Positions 8,838 through 16,538 of a stretch of DNA of 64,000 bases are shown one piece after another. Below the pieces are notes generated by a model. That model had not been told where the DNA came from. It searched no databases and worked only from the letters and a program-made list of their open reading frames with translations. The position numbers and the translations under genes were made by a program. Position 1 is the first letter of the stretch, and each line of letters opens with the position of its first letter. Where the stretch lies: positions 324,467 through 388,466 of the forward strand of contig NZ_KB911459.1 in NCBI RefSeq assembly GCF_000383475.1, written 5' to 3'. The stretch is from Microbacterium sp. 11MF. GTDB taxonomy: Bacteria > Actinomycetota > Actinomycetes > Actinomycetales > Microbacteriaceae.

Positions 8838-10412
8838 TCAGTCGGGGACGGGCCAGCCGCCGCGACGCAGCGCGTCCTGCGCGGCTCCGACCGCGTCGAA
8901 CGGGGTGCGGATGCCGGCGATCTCGCGATAGTGCTGGTGGCCGGGTCCTGCCCAGAGGATCGCGTCGCCGTCTCCCGCGAGCGAGATTGCGGCGGCGATC
9001 GCGTCCTCGGGCGGGGTGACCTCGTGGATGACCGCATCGGGCCGCGACGCGCGGGCACCGTCGATCAGTGCGCGACGGATCGTCGCCGGATCCTCGGAGC
9101 GGGGATGCTGGTCGGTGACGACGAGGATGTCGCTCCCGAGCGCCGCGGCCGCGCCCATGTCGGCGCGCTTGGTCGTGTCGCGATCGCCGTTCGCGCCGCA
9201 CACCATGATCACGCGCCCGGGTGTGACGCGTCGCACAGCGTCGAGGGTCTTGGCGAACGCGTCGGGGGAGTGGCCGAAGTCGAGGTACAGCGCCGGCCCC
9301 CGGTCGCCCGACAGGCGCTGGATGCGGCCGGGCAGGTGGGCGTCGATGCGCTCCCCGTCGATGAGGTCGACGAGTGCGGACCACTGCCACCCCGCCTCGA
9401 GCAGCATCACGATCGCGAGTCCCGCGTTCGAGGCCATGTGCGGGCCGATGACGGGGACGGTCGTCGTGAGCCGGCCGGCAGGTCCCGCGAGCGTGAACGT
9501 CGTGCCCGTGGGGGTCTCCGACACGATCTCGACCCTCCAGTCGGCGGAGACCGACGGATCCTCCGCAATCGCCGGCGTGACGACCGTCGTCACCGGGATG
9601 TCCGCGGTCGCCGCGATCTCGACGCCCGATGGCTGATCGACGCAGATCACGGCCCGCCGCGCGCGTGCGGGCGTGAAGAGGGCGGCCTTGGCGGCGAGGT
9701 ACTCGGCCATGTCGCGGTAGTCGTCGAGGTGATCGTGCGACAGGTTGGTGAATCCGGCCACATCGAAGTGCAGCCCGTCCACACGGTGACGGGTGAGGGC
9801 CTGGGCGCTCACCTCGACGAGGATCGCGTCGACGTTCCGCTCGCGCATGAGCCCGATGAGGGCGTGCATCTCGGATGCCTCGGGGGTCGTCAGCCGCGAC
9901 GGGATCACCTCGCCGGCGATGTGCCGCTCGGCCGTCGAGGAGAGCCCCGTCACGACGCCGAGCCCCTGGAGCATGCCCTCCATGAGGTGGGTCACGCTGG
10001 TCTTGCCGTTGGTGCCGGTGACGGCAAGGAGCGGGGGGAGAGCGGCATCCGCTCCCGTCCCGTAGACGAGGGCGGACAGGTCGCCGAGGACCGCCCGCGG
10101 GTCGTCGACCACCAGGACGGGGACGTCCGCGCCGGCGAGCAGGGCGGCACCGTCGGCATCCGTCACGACGGCGACGGCGCCCTTCGCGATCGCGTCGGGC
10201 GCGAACTCGGCGCCGTGGCGGTGGACTCCGCGGACGGCGACGAACAGCTCGCCGGCGCGGAGGTCGGCCGTGGCGAGGGTCACTCCGCGGGCGAAGACAC
10301 CGTCGAGGTCGTCCCGTGCCGCGATGCCCAGGTGGGCTGCGACGTCGACGAGGGGCACGGTCGGGGGATCCGACGGCCGGAGGACGGGTGGCAAAGCGGA
10401 GGGGTTCTGCAT
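8838..10412 (-). CDS. murE: UDP-N-acetylmuramyl-tripeptide synthetase (MurE family)
   Basis: This is a 524-residue Mur ligase that adds the third residue to UDP-MurNAc-L-Ala-D-Glu with ATP, in the cytosolic part of peptidoglycan synthesis. It has the N-terminal MurE domain with VAVRGVHRHGAEF, the ATP loop VTGTNGKTSVTHL, TTPEASEMHALI, a GFTNLSHDHLDDY block, and a C-terminal domain with LDFGHSPDAF and MVCGANGDRD. Where DAP-adding enzymes have the substrate motif DNPR, this one reads VVTDQHPRSEDP. It starts at ATG 10412 behind GGAGGG. It is not within a division/cell-wall cluster here, so it may be a second MurE paralogue or the only one. The symbol rests on family membership. Confidence 0.85.
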   Translation of the reverse strand: MQNPSALPPVLRPSDPPTVPLVDVAAHLGIAARDDLDGVFARGVTLATADLRAGELFVAVRGVHRHGAEFAPDAIAKGAVAVVTDADGAALLAGADVPVLVVDDPRAVLGDLSALVYGTGADAALPPLLAVTGTNGKTSVTHLMEGMLQGLGVVTGLSSTAERHIAGEVIPSRLTTPEASEMHALIGLMRERNVDAILVEVSAQALTRHRVDGLHFDVAGFTNLSHDHLDDYRDMAEYLAAKAALFTPARARRAVICVDQPSGVEIAATADIPVTTVVTPAIAEDPSVSADWRVEIVSETPTGTTFTLAGPAGRLTTTVPVIGPHMASNAGLAIVMLLEAGWQWSALVDLIDGERIDAHLPGRIQRLSGDRGPALYLDFGHSPDAFAKTLDAVRRVTPGRVIMVCGANGDRDTTKRADMGAAAALGSDILVVTDQHPRSEDPATIRRALIDGARASRPDAVIHEVTPPEDAIAAAISLAGDGDAILWAGPGHQHYREIAGIRTPFDAVGAAQDALRRGGWPVPD

Positions 10413-10464
10413 GGTCCCTCCATCATCGCACCCGGCCTCCGACCGGCTCGGGTCCGGACGCGCG

Positions 10465-11151
10465 TCAGGCCCGGCGGCGGTTGAGGATCGCCACGACGAG
10501 TGCGGCGGCGCCCAGGATGAGCGCACCACCGCCGAGCCACGTCGCGATCGGTTCGGTGGAGGTCTCGGCCGCCGCGGGAGCCGCGGCCGCGTGCTCGTCG
10601 TGGTCGCCGTCGTCGTCGTGGTCCGACGCGGTCGCCGCCGACGCGGGCGCGACCGCCACGACCGGGGCGGGCGACTCGAGCGTCTCGGGGTCCTCGCCGT
10701 CCTTCGCGATCTGGTTCCAGTCGGTCTGCCCGGTCACGCACTTCTGCGTCACGGGGAAGGCGATGTCGGTGCCGCCGACCTTCGACGAGAAGAGCGCGTC
10801 GAAGGACGCCGAGGCCGCGAAGCCGTCTTCGATCGGGGTGACCGCGGTGTAGGTCAGCTGGGTGGGCACGTTGTTCTGCCCGAGGACGCGGCTGACCTTC
10901 CACACGCCGTCGACGACGGGCGTGACGTTGTCGACGCCCTCGGGGATGTCGAAGACGAGCGCGGAGGTCGCCGCGCCGTCGCAGCCGTGGCTGAACGAGA
11001 ACTCCAGCCGCGACGTCGCGCCGGCGGCGGCATCGTCGGAGTGGACGTGGACGTGAGCGGATGCCGCCAGCGGAGCGGCGAGCACGAGGGCGCCGCCAAG
11101 GGCGAGGCCGGTGAGGGTGAGCGCCGAACGGCGCGCGGGACGAAGGGTCAT
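10465..11151 (-). CDS. YcnI-family (DUF1775) copper-binding exported protein
   Basis: This 228-residue protein has a signal peptide ending ...AASA, then a His-rich mature N-terminus (HVHVHSDD). An N-terminal His after cleavage is the known Cu(II) ligand of YcnI proteins. The DUF1775 domain covers about residues 32-165, with FSFSHGCDGAATSALVFDIPEG near its start. An Asp/His-rich linker (SDHDDDGDHDEH) and one C-terminal membrane helix ending in RRR anchor the domain outside the cell. It starts at ATG 11151 with AGGGAG upstream. The membrane-protein gene at 11231-11815 precedes it on the same strand, probably as one transcript. A role in copper handling is inferred from the family. Confidence 0.9.
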   Translation of the reverse strand: MTLRPARRSALTLTGLALGGALVLAAPLAASAHVHVHSDDAAAGATSRLEFSFSHGCDGAATSALVFDIPEGVDNVTPVVDGVWKVSRVLGQNNVPTQLTYTAVTPIEDGFAASASFDALFSSKVGGTDIAFPVTQKCVTGQTDWNQIAKDGEDPETLESPAPVVAVAPASAATASDHDDDGDHDEHAAAAPAAAETSTEPIATWLGGGALILGAAALVVAILNRRRA

Positions 11152-11230
11152 GAGCGAGGTCTCCCTGAAAGGTGCGGACTGGTGTCCGCGGGTGGATGGT
11201 GAGCGTCGTGCCGCTGCGGGAGCGGCCGGC

Positions 11231-11815
11231 TCAGCGGGGAGGGCCGCGGCGGGAGAGGTCGGCGAGGAGCAGTCGCGGGCGCAGGCGCTCCGGAAGGGCG
11301 GCGGCCACGGCTGATGCGACCGGGGCGAGCGGGAGAGGGGGCAGGACGGCGGGTCGCAGGAGGGAGCGGATGCCGCGGGCCACGGCGCGCAGCATCCGCT
11401 CGCCGTGACAGACCGCCAAGGCGGTGAGGATCGCCGCCGCGACGTGACCGGCGAGCATCGACCCGTCCGGGGTCATGGCGGAACCGGCGACCGGTCCGAG
11501 GGCGAGGAGGTCGTGGTGGTGGCCCGTGAGCGCGCCCGCGCTGGGGGCGGTGTCGCCGACGAGCGCGAACGCGCCGTGGAGGAGCGCCTGCGCGGCGGCG
11601 ACAGCGAGACCGGTGCGGAGGGCGGACGGGCGCGAGCCGACGATCACGAGGGCGACGGGCCAGGCGAGCAGCGTGACGGTGAGCACGAGCCACGCGGCCG
11701 GTGGGGTCCCCCCGCCGAGGGTGTGGGCGGTGGCCGCCGAGAGCGTCGCGACCGCCGAAGCCCCGCCTGCGCGGACGACCCGCACGCGGCGCGAGTCGAG
11801 GAGGCGGGGGATCAC
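11231..11815 (-). CDS. Hypothetical membrane protein next to the YcnI gene
   Basis: This is a 194-residue protein I do not recognise. It has about four hydrophobic segments (roughly residues 18-33, 42-60, 70-88 and 120-138), a GHHHDLLALGP loop with three consecutive His residues, and a Pro/Arg-rich cytosolic tail. The His cluster and its position about 80 nt upstream of the YcnI gene suggest a metal-related partner, possibly in copper transport; that is inference. The GTG start follows TAGGCT with a 6-nt spacer (GGGAGG), so it could be read as leaderless or through that purine run. Confidence 0.6.
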   Translation of the reverse strand: MIPRLLDSRRVRVVRAGGASAVATLSAATAHTLGGGTPPAAWLVLTVTLLAWPVALVIVGSRPSALRTGLAVAAAQALLHGAFALVGDTAPSAGALTGHHHDLLALGPVAGSAMTPDGSMLAGHVAAAILTALAVCHGERMLRAVARGIRSLLRPAVLPPLPLAPVASAVAAALPERLRPRLLLADLSRRGPPR

Positions 11816-11900
11816 CCTCCCAGCCTAGATCGGCCGGGTGACGGCGGCGGCGAGCCAGGTCATCGCCCGTTCATAGCGTGCACGGGTAGCGTGTGGGCTC

Positions 11901-13217
11901 GTGACCGTTCTCGCATTCATCATCGGCGTCGTCGTGCTGGTGGTCGGGCTCGCCGTATCCATCGCCCTGCACGAGGTCGGCCACCTCGCCCCCGCCAAGG
12001 CGTTCGGCGTCCGCGTCGGCCAGTACATGATCGGCTTCGGTCCGACCGTCTTCTCGCGCCGGGTCGGCGAGACCGAGTACGGCTTCAAGCTCCTGCCGCT
12101 CGGCGGCTACATCTCGATGGCGGGCATGTACCCGCCCTCGGAGGCCGCCGAGAAGGCCGCGGCGGAGGGGCGTCCGCCGCGCCGTCGTCGGCTGTTCGAG
12201 ACGATGATCCAGGACGCCCGCAGTGTCAACGACGAGACGCTGCAGGGCGACGGCGCCGAGCGCGCCTTCTACCGCCTGCCGGTCTACAAGCGGGTCATCA
12301 TCATGCTCGGCGGCCCGGCGATGAACCTCATCCTGGCGATCATCCTGTTCGCCATCATGTTCTCCGGGATCGGGGTGCAGACCGCCACGACCACGATCGC
12401 CTCCGTCAACGAGTGCGTCCTCCCTGCCGGCACGTCCCAGACGTCGTGCACCGCGGGTGATCCCGCCTCGCCGGCGGCCGCTGCCGGCATCCGCCCGGGA
12501 GACGTCATCGTGTCGGTCGACGGGACTGCCGTCGACACCTTCGCCGAGGCATCCGTCATCATCCAGAAGACGCCGGATGCCACCATCCCGATCGTCGTGG
12601 AACGGGGCGGCGCGCGGGAGACGCTGCAGGTCACGCCCGTCCTCGCGACGCGCGAGGTCGCGGCAGCCGACGGGACCACGAAGACCGCCGAGGTCGGATT
12701 CGTCGGGATGTCGGCCACGGTCGGCTTCGTGCCGCAGCCGATCTGGGAGGGCCCGCAGGCCGCCCTCGAGCAGACCGCACGCGTCGTCGGGATCATCTGG
12801 CAGCTGCCCGCGCGGGTTTACCAGACCGCGGTCGACACGTTCACGGGCGCGGGCCGTGACCCGAACGGCCCGCTGTCGGTTGTCGGTGCGGGCCGTCTCG
12901 CGGGAGAGGTCGCGGCCACCGAGGCGCCGATCCTCAACCGTGTCTCGGGCATGCTCGCCCTGCTGGGCTCGCTGAACATCGCCCTGTTCGTCTTCAACCT
13001 GGTGCCGCTCCTGCCGCTCGACGGCGGACACATCGTGGTCGCCCTGTGGGACGGCCTCAAGCGCGTCTGGTCGCGGCTGACGGGTCGGCGTGCCCCGCGA
13101 CCGGTCGACGCGACCAAGCTGGTGCCGGTCACCTACATCGTGGTGATCGCGCTGGTCCTCATGGGCGGGACGCTGATCCTGGCCGACATCGTCAACCCGG
13201 TGCAGCTCTTCGGCTGA
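11901..13217 (+). CDS. rip1: Site-2 intramembrane metalloprotease (RseP/Rip1 family)
   Basis: This is a 438-residue zinc protease that cuts transmembrane segments, typically of anti-sigma factors. The active-site HEVGH lies in the first helix (about residue 25), and the third zinc ligand is in the C-terminal NLVPLLPLDGGH motif. Between them is a PDZ domain (about 180-260) with AAGIRPGDVIVSVDG. Four membrane helices are visible. A region after the first helix, rich in Glu and Arg, is longer than in RseP. The GTG start sits 8 nt after TAGCGT, compatible with a leaderless mRNA. The symbol is by analogy with the mycobacterial gene, which also lies between dxr and ispG. Confidence 0.93.
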   Translation: MTVLAFIIGVVVLVVGLAVSIALHEVGHLAPAKAFGVRVGQYMIGFGPTVFSRRVGETEYGFKLLPLGGYISMAGMYPPSEAAEKAAAEGRPPRRRRLFETMIQDARSVNDETLQGDGAERAFYRLPVYKRVIIMLGGPAMNLILAIILFAIMFSGIGVQTATTTIASVNECVLPAGTSQTSCTAGDPASPAAAAGIRPGDVIVSVDGTAVDTFAEASVIIQKTPDATIPIVVERGGARETLQVTPVLATREVAAADGTTKTAEVGFVGMSATVGFVPQPIWEGPQAALEQTARVVGIIWQLPARVYQTAVDTFTGAGRDPNGPLSVVGAGRLAGEVAATEAPILNRVSGMLALLGSLNIALFVFNLVPLLPLDGGHIVVALWDGLKRVWSRLTGRRAPRPVDATKLVPVTYIVVIALVLMGGTLILADIVNPVQLFG

Positions 13218-13226
13218 GCCGGGCGG

Positions 13227-15125
13227 TCACGCCGCCGTCGTGCCGAGCGCGTGGGCGACGAGACGCTCGAGCGTGATGAGCCCGTCGCGGGACAGGATCG
13301 ATTCGAGGTGCCCCTGCACCGACGCGTACGCCGGCCCGCGCAGCGCGTACACGTCGCCCGTGACGGGATCGGCGGCGATCTCGGTCGCGCCCACGTGGTC
13401 GATGCCGGGGGCGACGCGCGCGGTGAAGGTGTTGTAGAAGCCGATGGATGCCGCGGCTCCGAACACGTCGACCGTCTTCTGCAGTCCCTGGTGAGGGCTG
13501 GCCAGCGGAGCCAGGTCGAGCCCCAGACGGTCGGCGAGCACCTGATGGCTGAGGCACACGGCGAGGAGCGGCGCTCCGGCGTCGAGGCGCGCGGCGACGT
13601 CCTCGCGGATGCGGGCGATCCGCTCGCTGTCGATGTCGCGGGGGTCTCCGGGCCCGGGCCCGGAGACGACGAGGTCCGCGGCGGCGACGGCGTCACGGGA
13701 TGCCTCGGACCAGTGCGCGATCGTCACGTCGACACCGAGGTGGCGCAGCTGGTGGGCGAGCATCGTGGTGAAGCGGTCCTCGGCATCCACCACCAGGGCC
13801 CGCGTCCCCGCGAACGGCCCGCGTGCGGGCTCGCCCTGCGGGTTGAGCCAGAAAGCAGCCAGGCGCGCGTTGCGCGAGGAGAGGAGCTCGGCGATCACCG
13901 GATCGTCGCCGAGCGGGCGCGATGCGGCGGGGGCGTCCTCATCGGCGGGGGCCGCGACGACGTCGCGCGGGATCGCACCGATCGCACCGAGGACGCCGGC
14001 GGCCTTTCCGTGCGTCTCGCCGACCTCGCCGTGCGGGTCGGAGTGCCGCACGAGCGTCGCGCCGACAGGGACGCGCAGGCGGCCGTCGACGACGTAGGCG
14101 GTGCGGATCAGGATGGGGGCGTCGAGGTCGTGCCCTCCGTCGGCGCGCGGCGTGAAGAGTGCCGCGACACCGGAGTAGTACCCGCGCGGGCTCTGCTCGT
14201 GCCGGGCGATGACGGTGCACGCGTTCTGCATGGGGGAGCCGGTGACCGTGGGGGCGAACATCGTCTCGCGGAGGATGTCGCGCGGGTCCATCGTGCTCGT
14301 ACCGCGCAGCATGTACTCGGTGTGCGTGAGACGCGACATCTCCTTGAGGTGCGGCCCCGTGATGCGGCCGCCGTCGCTGCAGACGGCCGACATCATCTTC
14401 AGTTCCTCGTCGACCACCATGAACAGCTCCTCCGTCTCCTTCGTGGAGGAGAGGAACTCGGTGAGGGTCTCGGCCGTGGCCCCGCCCGCCGGGTGGCGGA
14501 AGGTCCCCGAGATCGGGTTCATCGTGACGACGCCGTCCTGGGCGCTGACGTGGGCTTCGGGGCTCGCGCCCACGGCGAGGTGGCCGGGCGTCGAGACGAG
14601 GAAGGTCCAGTAGGCGCCGCGCTCGTGCTCCAGGAGCGCACGGAACCAGGTCAGCCCGGCCGTGAGCGGGTCGCCGCCGACGCCGGCGACGTAGTCGCGG
14701 CGGATGACGAAGTTGGCGCCTTCGCCGCGACCGATCTCGTCGGCGATGACGCGGCGGACGATGTCGGCGTAGGCCTCGTCGTCGATGTCGAACCCGGCAT
14801 CCTCGAGGGGGATGCGATCCGTCGGCAGCTGCGCGAGAGCATCGGCCAGCGGAAGCGCGTGACGCTCGCCGACGACGAGGCACCGCAACGGTGCGGCATC
14901 GTCGTGGCAGGCGAAGCCGCGCTCGACGACCTGGCGGAAGGGGACGAGCGCGAGGACCTCGCGCGCCGCACCGGTCGCATCGGTGAGGGGGATGTCGGCG
15001 AGGAGGGCGACGTCGACCACGTCGCCCGTGAGGACCTCGACGGTCTCGCCGTCGCGGGCGAGAAGGGCGAAGGGGATGCCGCGGGCGGCCAGGTCGGCGA
15101 GGAGGATCGGGGCGTTACCGGACAT
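13227..15125 (-). CDS. Fused chorismate-utilising synthase, PhzE/TrpEG type
   Basis: This 632-residue fusion has an N-terminal chorismate-binding (MST) domain and a C-terminal class I glutamine amidotransferase. Along its length it matches the layout of phenazine PhzE (ADIC synthase): DEAYADIVRRVIADEIGRGE, MNPISGT, VVDEELKMM, FAPTVTGSP, GRGYYSGVAAL and VGATLVRHSDP. The amidotransferase shows GPGPGDPRDI, nucleophile Cys524 in VCLSHQVL, and His606/Glu608 in a GHLES motif instead of the usual HPES. No other phenazine genes are present. A Trp-coded attenuator sits directly upstream, so its physiological product is more likely anthranilate for tryptophan, or a tryptophan-sensitive branch. Start at ATG 15125 with GGAAGA upstream. 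Confidence 0.88.
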   Translation of the reverse strand: MSGNAPILLADLAARGIPFALLARDGETVEVLTGDVVDVALLADIPLTDATGAAREVLALVPFRQVVERGFACHDDAAPLRCLVVGERHALPLADALAQLPTDRIPLEDAGFDIDDEAYADIVRRVIADEIGRGEGANFVIRRDYVAGVGGDPLTAGLTWFRALLEHERGAYWTFLVSTPGHLAVGASPEAHVSAQDGVVTMNPISGTFRHPAGGATAETLTEFLSSTKETEELFMVVDEELKMMSAVCSDGGRITGPHLKEMSRLTHTEYMLRGTSTMDPRDILRETMFAPTVTGSPMQNACTVIARHEQSPRGYYSGVAALFTPRADGGHDLDAPILIRTAYVVDGRLRVPVGATLVRHSDPHGEVGETHGKAAGVLGAIGAIPRDVVAAPADEDAPAASRPLGDDPVIAELLSSRNARLAAFWLNPQGEPARGPFAGTRALVVDAEDRFTTMLAHQLRHLGVDVTIAHWSEASRDAVAAADLVVSGPGPGDPRDIDSERIARIREDVAARLDAGAPLLAVCLSHQVLADRLGLDLAPLASPHQGLQKTVDVFGAAASIGFYNTFTARVAPGIDHVGATEIAADPVTGDVYALRGPAYASVQGHLESILSRDGLITLERLVAHALGTTAA

Positions 15126-15160
15126 GGGGTTCTTCCGTTCGGGGCGGTCGCCGGTGAAAC

Positions 15161-15228
15161 GAGAAACGACCGCCGGGCTCTCAGCTCAGGCGGTCGTCGG
15201 GATGCTCGCAGCGTCCGCCTCAGGCGGA
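15161..15228 (-). promoter_or_regulatory. Transcription attenuator (Trp) upstream of the PhzE-type gene
   Basis: On the minus strand, segment 1 (TCCGCC, 15228-15223) pairs with segment 2 (GGCGGA, 15219-15214) around the leader stop codon. Segment 3 (ACGACCGCC, 15197-15189) pairs with segment 4 (GGCGGTCGT, 15174-15166) in a perfect 9-bp terminator followed by TTCTCGTTTC. Segment 2 and the end of segment 3 can instead pair (AGGCGG with CCGCCT), which is the antiterminator. The Trp codons lie just upstream of segment 1, so a stalled ribosome would mask it. Confidence 0.85.
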
Positions 15229-15255
15229 GCGCCACCACGTGCGGTTCACGAACAT
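15220..15255 (-). CDS. trpL: Tryptophan leader peptide MFVNRTWWRSA
   Basis: This 11-codon ORF encodes MFVNRTWWRSA and stops at 15220-15222. Two adjacent TGG (Trp) codons lie in the middle. The ATG is 6 nt after TAGGTT, the leaderless layout seen repeatedly in this window. The ORF is followed by competing hairpins and a terminator before the PhzE-type gene. This is the classical structure of a ribosome-mediated Trp attenuator: low tryptophan stalls the ribosome on WW and permits read-through. It is too short for automatic gene calling. Confidence 0.88.
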   Translation of the reverse strand: MFVNRTWWRSA

Positions 15256-15267
15256 GGGGTGAACCTA
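15256..15267 (-). promoter_or_regulatory. -10 element of the trp leader transcript
   Basis: TAGGTT at 15262-15267 (minus strand) is followed by 6 nt and the leader ATG, placing the expected transcription start at or next to the start codon. No convincing -35 hexamer is visible at 16-18 nt. Confidence 0.6.
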
Positions 15268-15341
15268 CCACAGGCGGCTTTGGCGGCATCCTGGGGGTCT
15301 CCTTCCGTGCCGAGCGGTCTCCGGCGGCTTAGGCTGGAGAC

Positions 15342-16493
15342 GTGCCAGCTGTCAACATCGGGATGCCCCGCGTGCCGGAGGTCCTCGCGCCTCGTCGCAA
15401 GAGCCGTCAGATCAGGGTCGGCAAGGTCCTCGTCGGTGGCGACGCGCCCGTCAGCGTCCAGTCCATGACGACGACGCCCACGACCAACATCAACGCGACC
15501 CTCCAGCAGATCGCCGAGCTCACGGCGTCCGGTTGCGAGATCGTCCGCGTCGCCGTGCCGCACCAGGCCGACGCCGACGCGCTGAAGATCATCGCGATGA
15601 AGAGCCAGATCCCCGTGATCGCCGACATCCACTTCCAGCCGCGCTACATCTACACCGCCATCGACGCCGGTTGCGGCGCCGTGCGCGTGAACCCCGGCAA
15701 CATCCGCGAGTTCGACGGCAACGTCGGCCAGATCGCCGCCGCGGCCAAGGCCGCCGGCGTCTCGCTCCGGATCGGCGTCAACGCCGGGTCGCTCGACAAG
15801 CGGATCCTCGACAAGTACGGCAAGGCGACGGCGGAAGCCCTCGTCGAGAGCGCCGTGTGGGAGGCATCCCTCTTCGAGGAGCACGACTTCCACGACTTCA
15901 AGATCTCGGTCAAGCACAACGACCCCGTCGTCATGGTGAAGGCCTACCGGATGCTCGCGGAGCGGGGCGACTGGCCCCTGCACCTCGGCGTCACCGAGGC
16001 CGGCCCCGCCTTCCAGGGAACGATCAAGAGCGCGACGGCGTTCGGCATCCTGCTCGGCGAGGGCATCGGCGACACGATCCGCGTCTCGCTGTCGGCGCCG
16101 CCCGCCGAAGAGGTCAAGGTCGGCCACCAGATCCTGCAGTCGCTGAACCTCCGCGAGCGCAAGCTCGAGATCGTCTCGTGCCCGTCCTGCGGACGCGCCC
16201 AGGTCGACGTCTACACGCTCGCCGACAACGTCACCGAGGGTCTCAAGGACATGACGGTGCCATTGCGCGTGGCGGTCATGGGCTGCGTCGTCAACGGTCC
16301 CGGTGAGGCGCGCGACGCCGACCTCGGCGTTGCCTCGGGCAACGGCAAGGGCCAGATCTTCGTCAAGGGCGAAGTCGTCAAGACCGTCCCCGAGGAGGAC
16401 ATCGTCGCGACCCTCATCGCCGAGGCCAACCGTCTCGCCGACGAGATGGGTCCGGACGCGCCGCTCGGGACCGCGCAGGTCGTCACCTCCTGA
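15342..16493 (+). CDS. ispG: 4-hydroxy-3-methylbut-2-en-1-yl diphosphate synthase
   Basis: IspG (GcpE) is the 4Fe-4S enzyme that reductively converts MEcPP to HMBPP late in the MEP pathway. The protein is 383 residues, normal for the short bacterial form. It has the TIM-barrel part with [21 protein letters not shown] and RVNPGNI, and the cluster-binding part with CPSCGR and, about 33 residues later, [10 protein letters not shown]. The GTG start is 6 nt after TAGGCT, fitting a leaderless message. Together with dxr it brackets rip1, as in mycobacteria. It converges with acdS through a shared terminator. Confidence 0.97.
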   Translation: MPAVNIGMPRVPEVLAPRRKSRQIRVGKVLVGGDAPVSVQSMTTTPTTNINATLQQIAELTASGCEIVRVAVPHQADADALKIIAMKSQIPVIADIHFQPRYIYTAIDAGCGAVRVNPGNIREFDGNVGQIAAAAKAAGVSLRIGVNAGSLDKRILDKYGKATAEALVESAVWEASLFEEHDFHDFKISVKHNDPVVMVKAYRMLAERGDWPLHLGVTEAGPAFQGTIKSATAFGILLGEGIGDTIRVSLSAPPAEEVKVGHQILQSLNLRERKLEIVSCPSCGRAQVDVYTLADNVTEGLKDMTVPLRVAVMGCVVNGPGEARDADLGVASGNGKGQIFVKGEVVKTVPEEDIVATLIAEANRLADEMGPDAPLGTAQVVTS

Positions 16494-16500
16494 CACGACA

Positions 16501-16531
16501 CGGATGCCGAGGGCCGGGCCCCCGGCATCCG
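16501..16531. terminator. Bidirectional terminator between ispG and acdS
   Basis: A 9-bp perfect stem (cggatgccg with cggcatccg) has a further ggg/ccc pairing inside and CTTCTC on the plus-strand side. It lies exactly between two convergent stop codons. The stem is built from the heptamer GGATGCC and its complement, which is unusually common in this genome. Confidence 0.7.
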
Positions 16532-16538
16532 CTTCTCG

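Noticed and set aside
13251..15332. 693-codon plus-strand frame over the PhzE-type gene
   Set aside because: Shadow; the minus-strand product matches PhzE over its entire length.
13227..16493. Phenazine biosynthesis cluster
   Set aside because: Only the PhzE-like gene is present; no phzF, phzD, phzG or phzB-like genes occur in the window.
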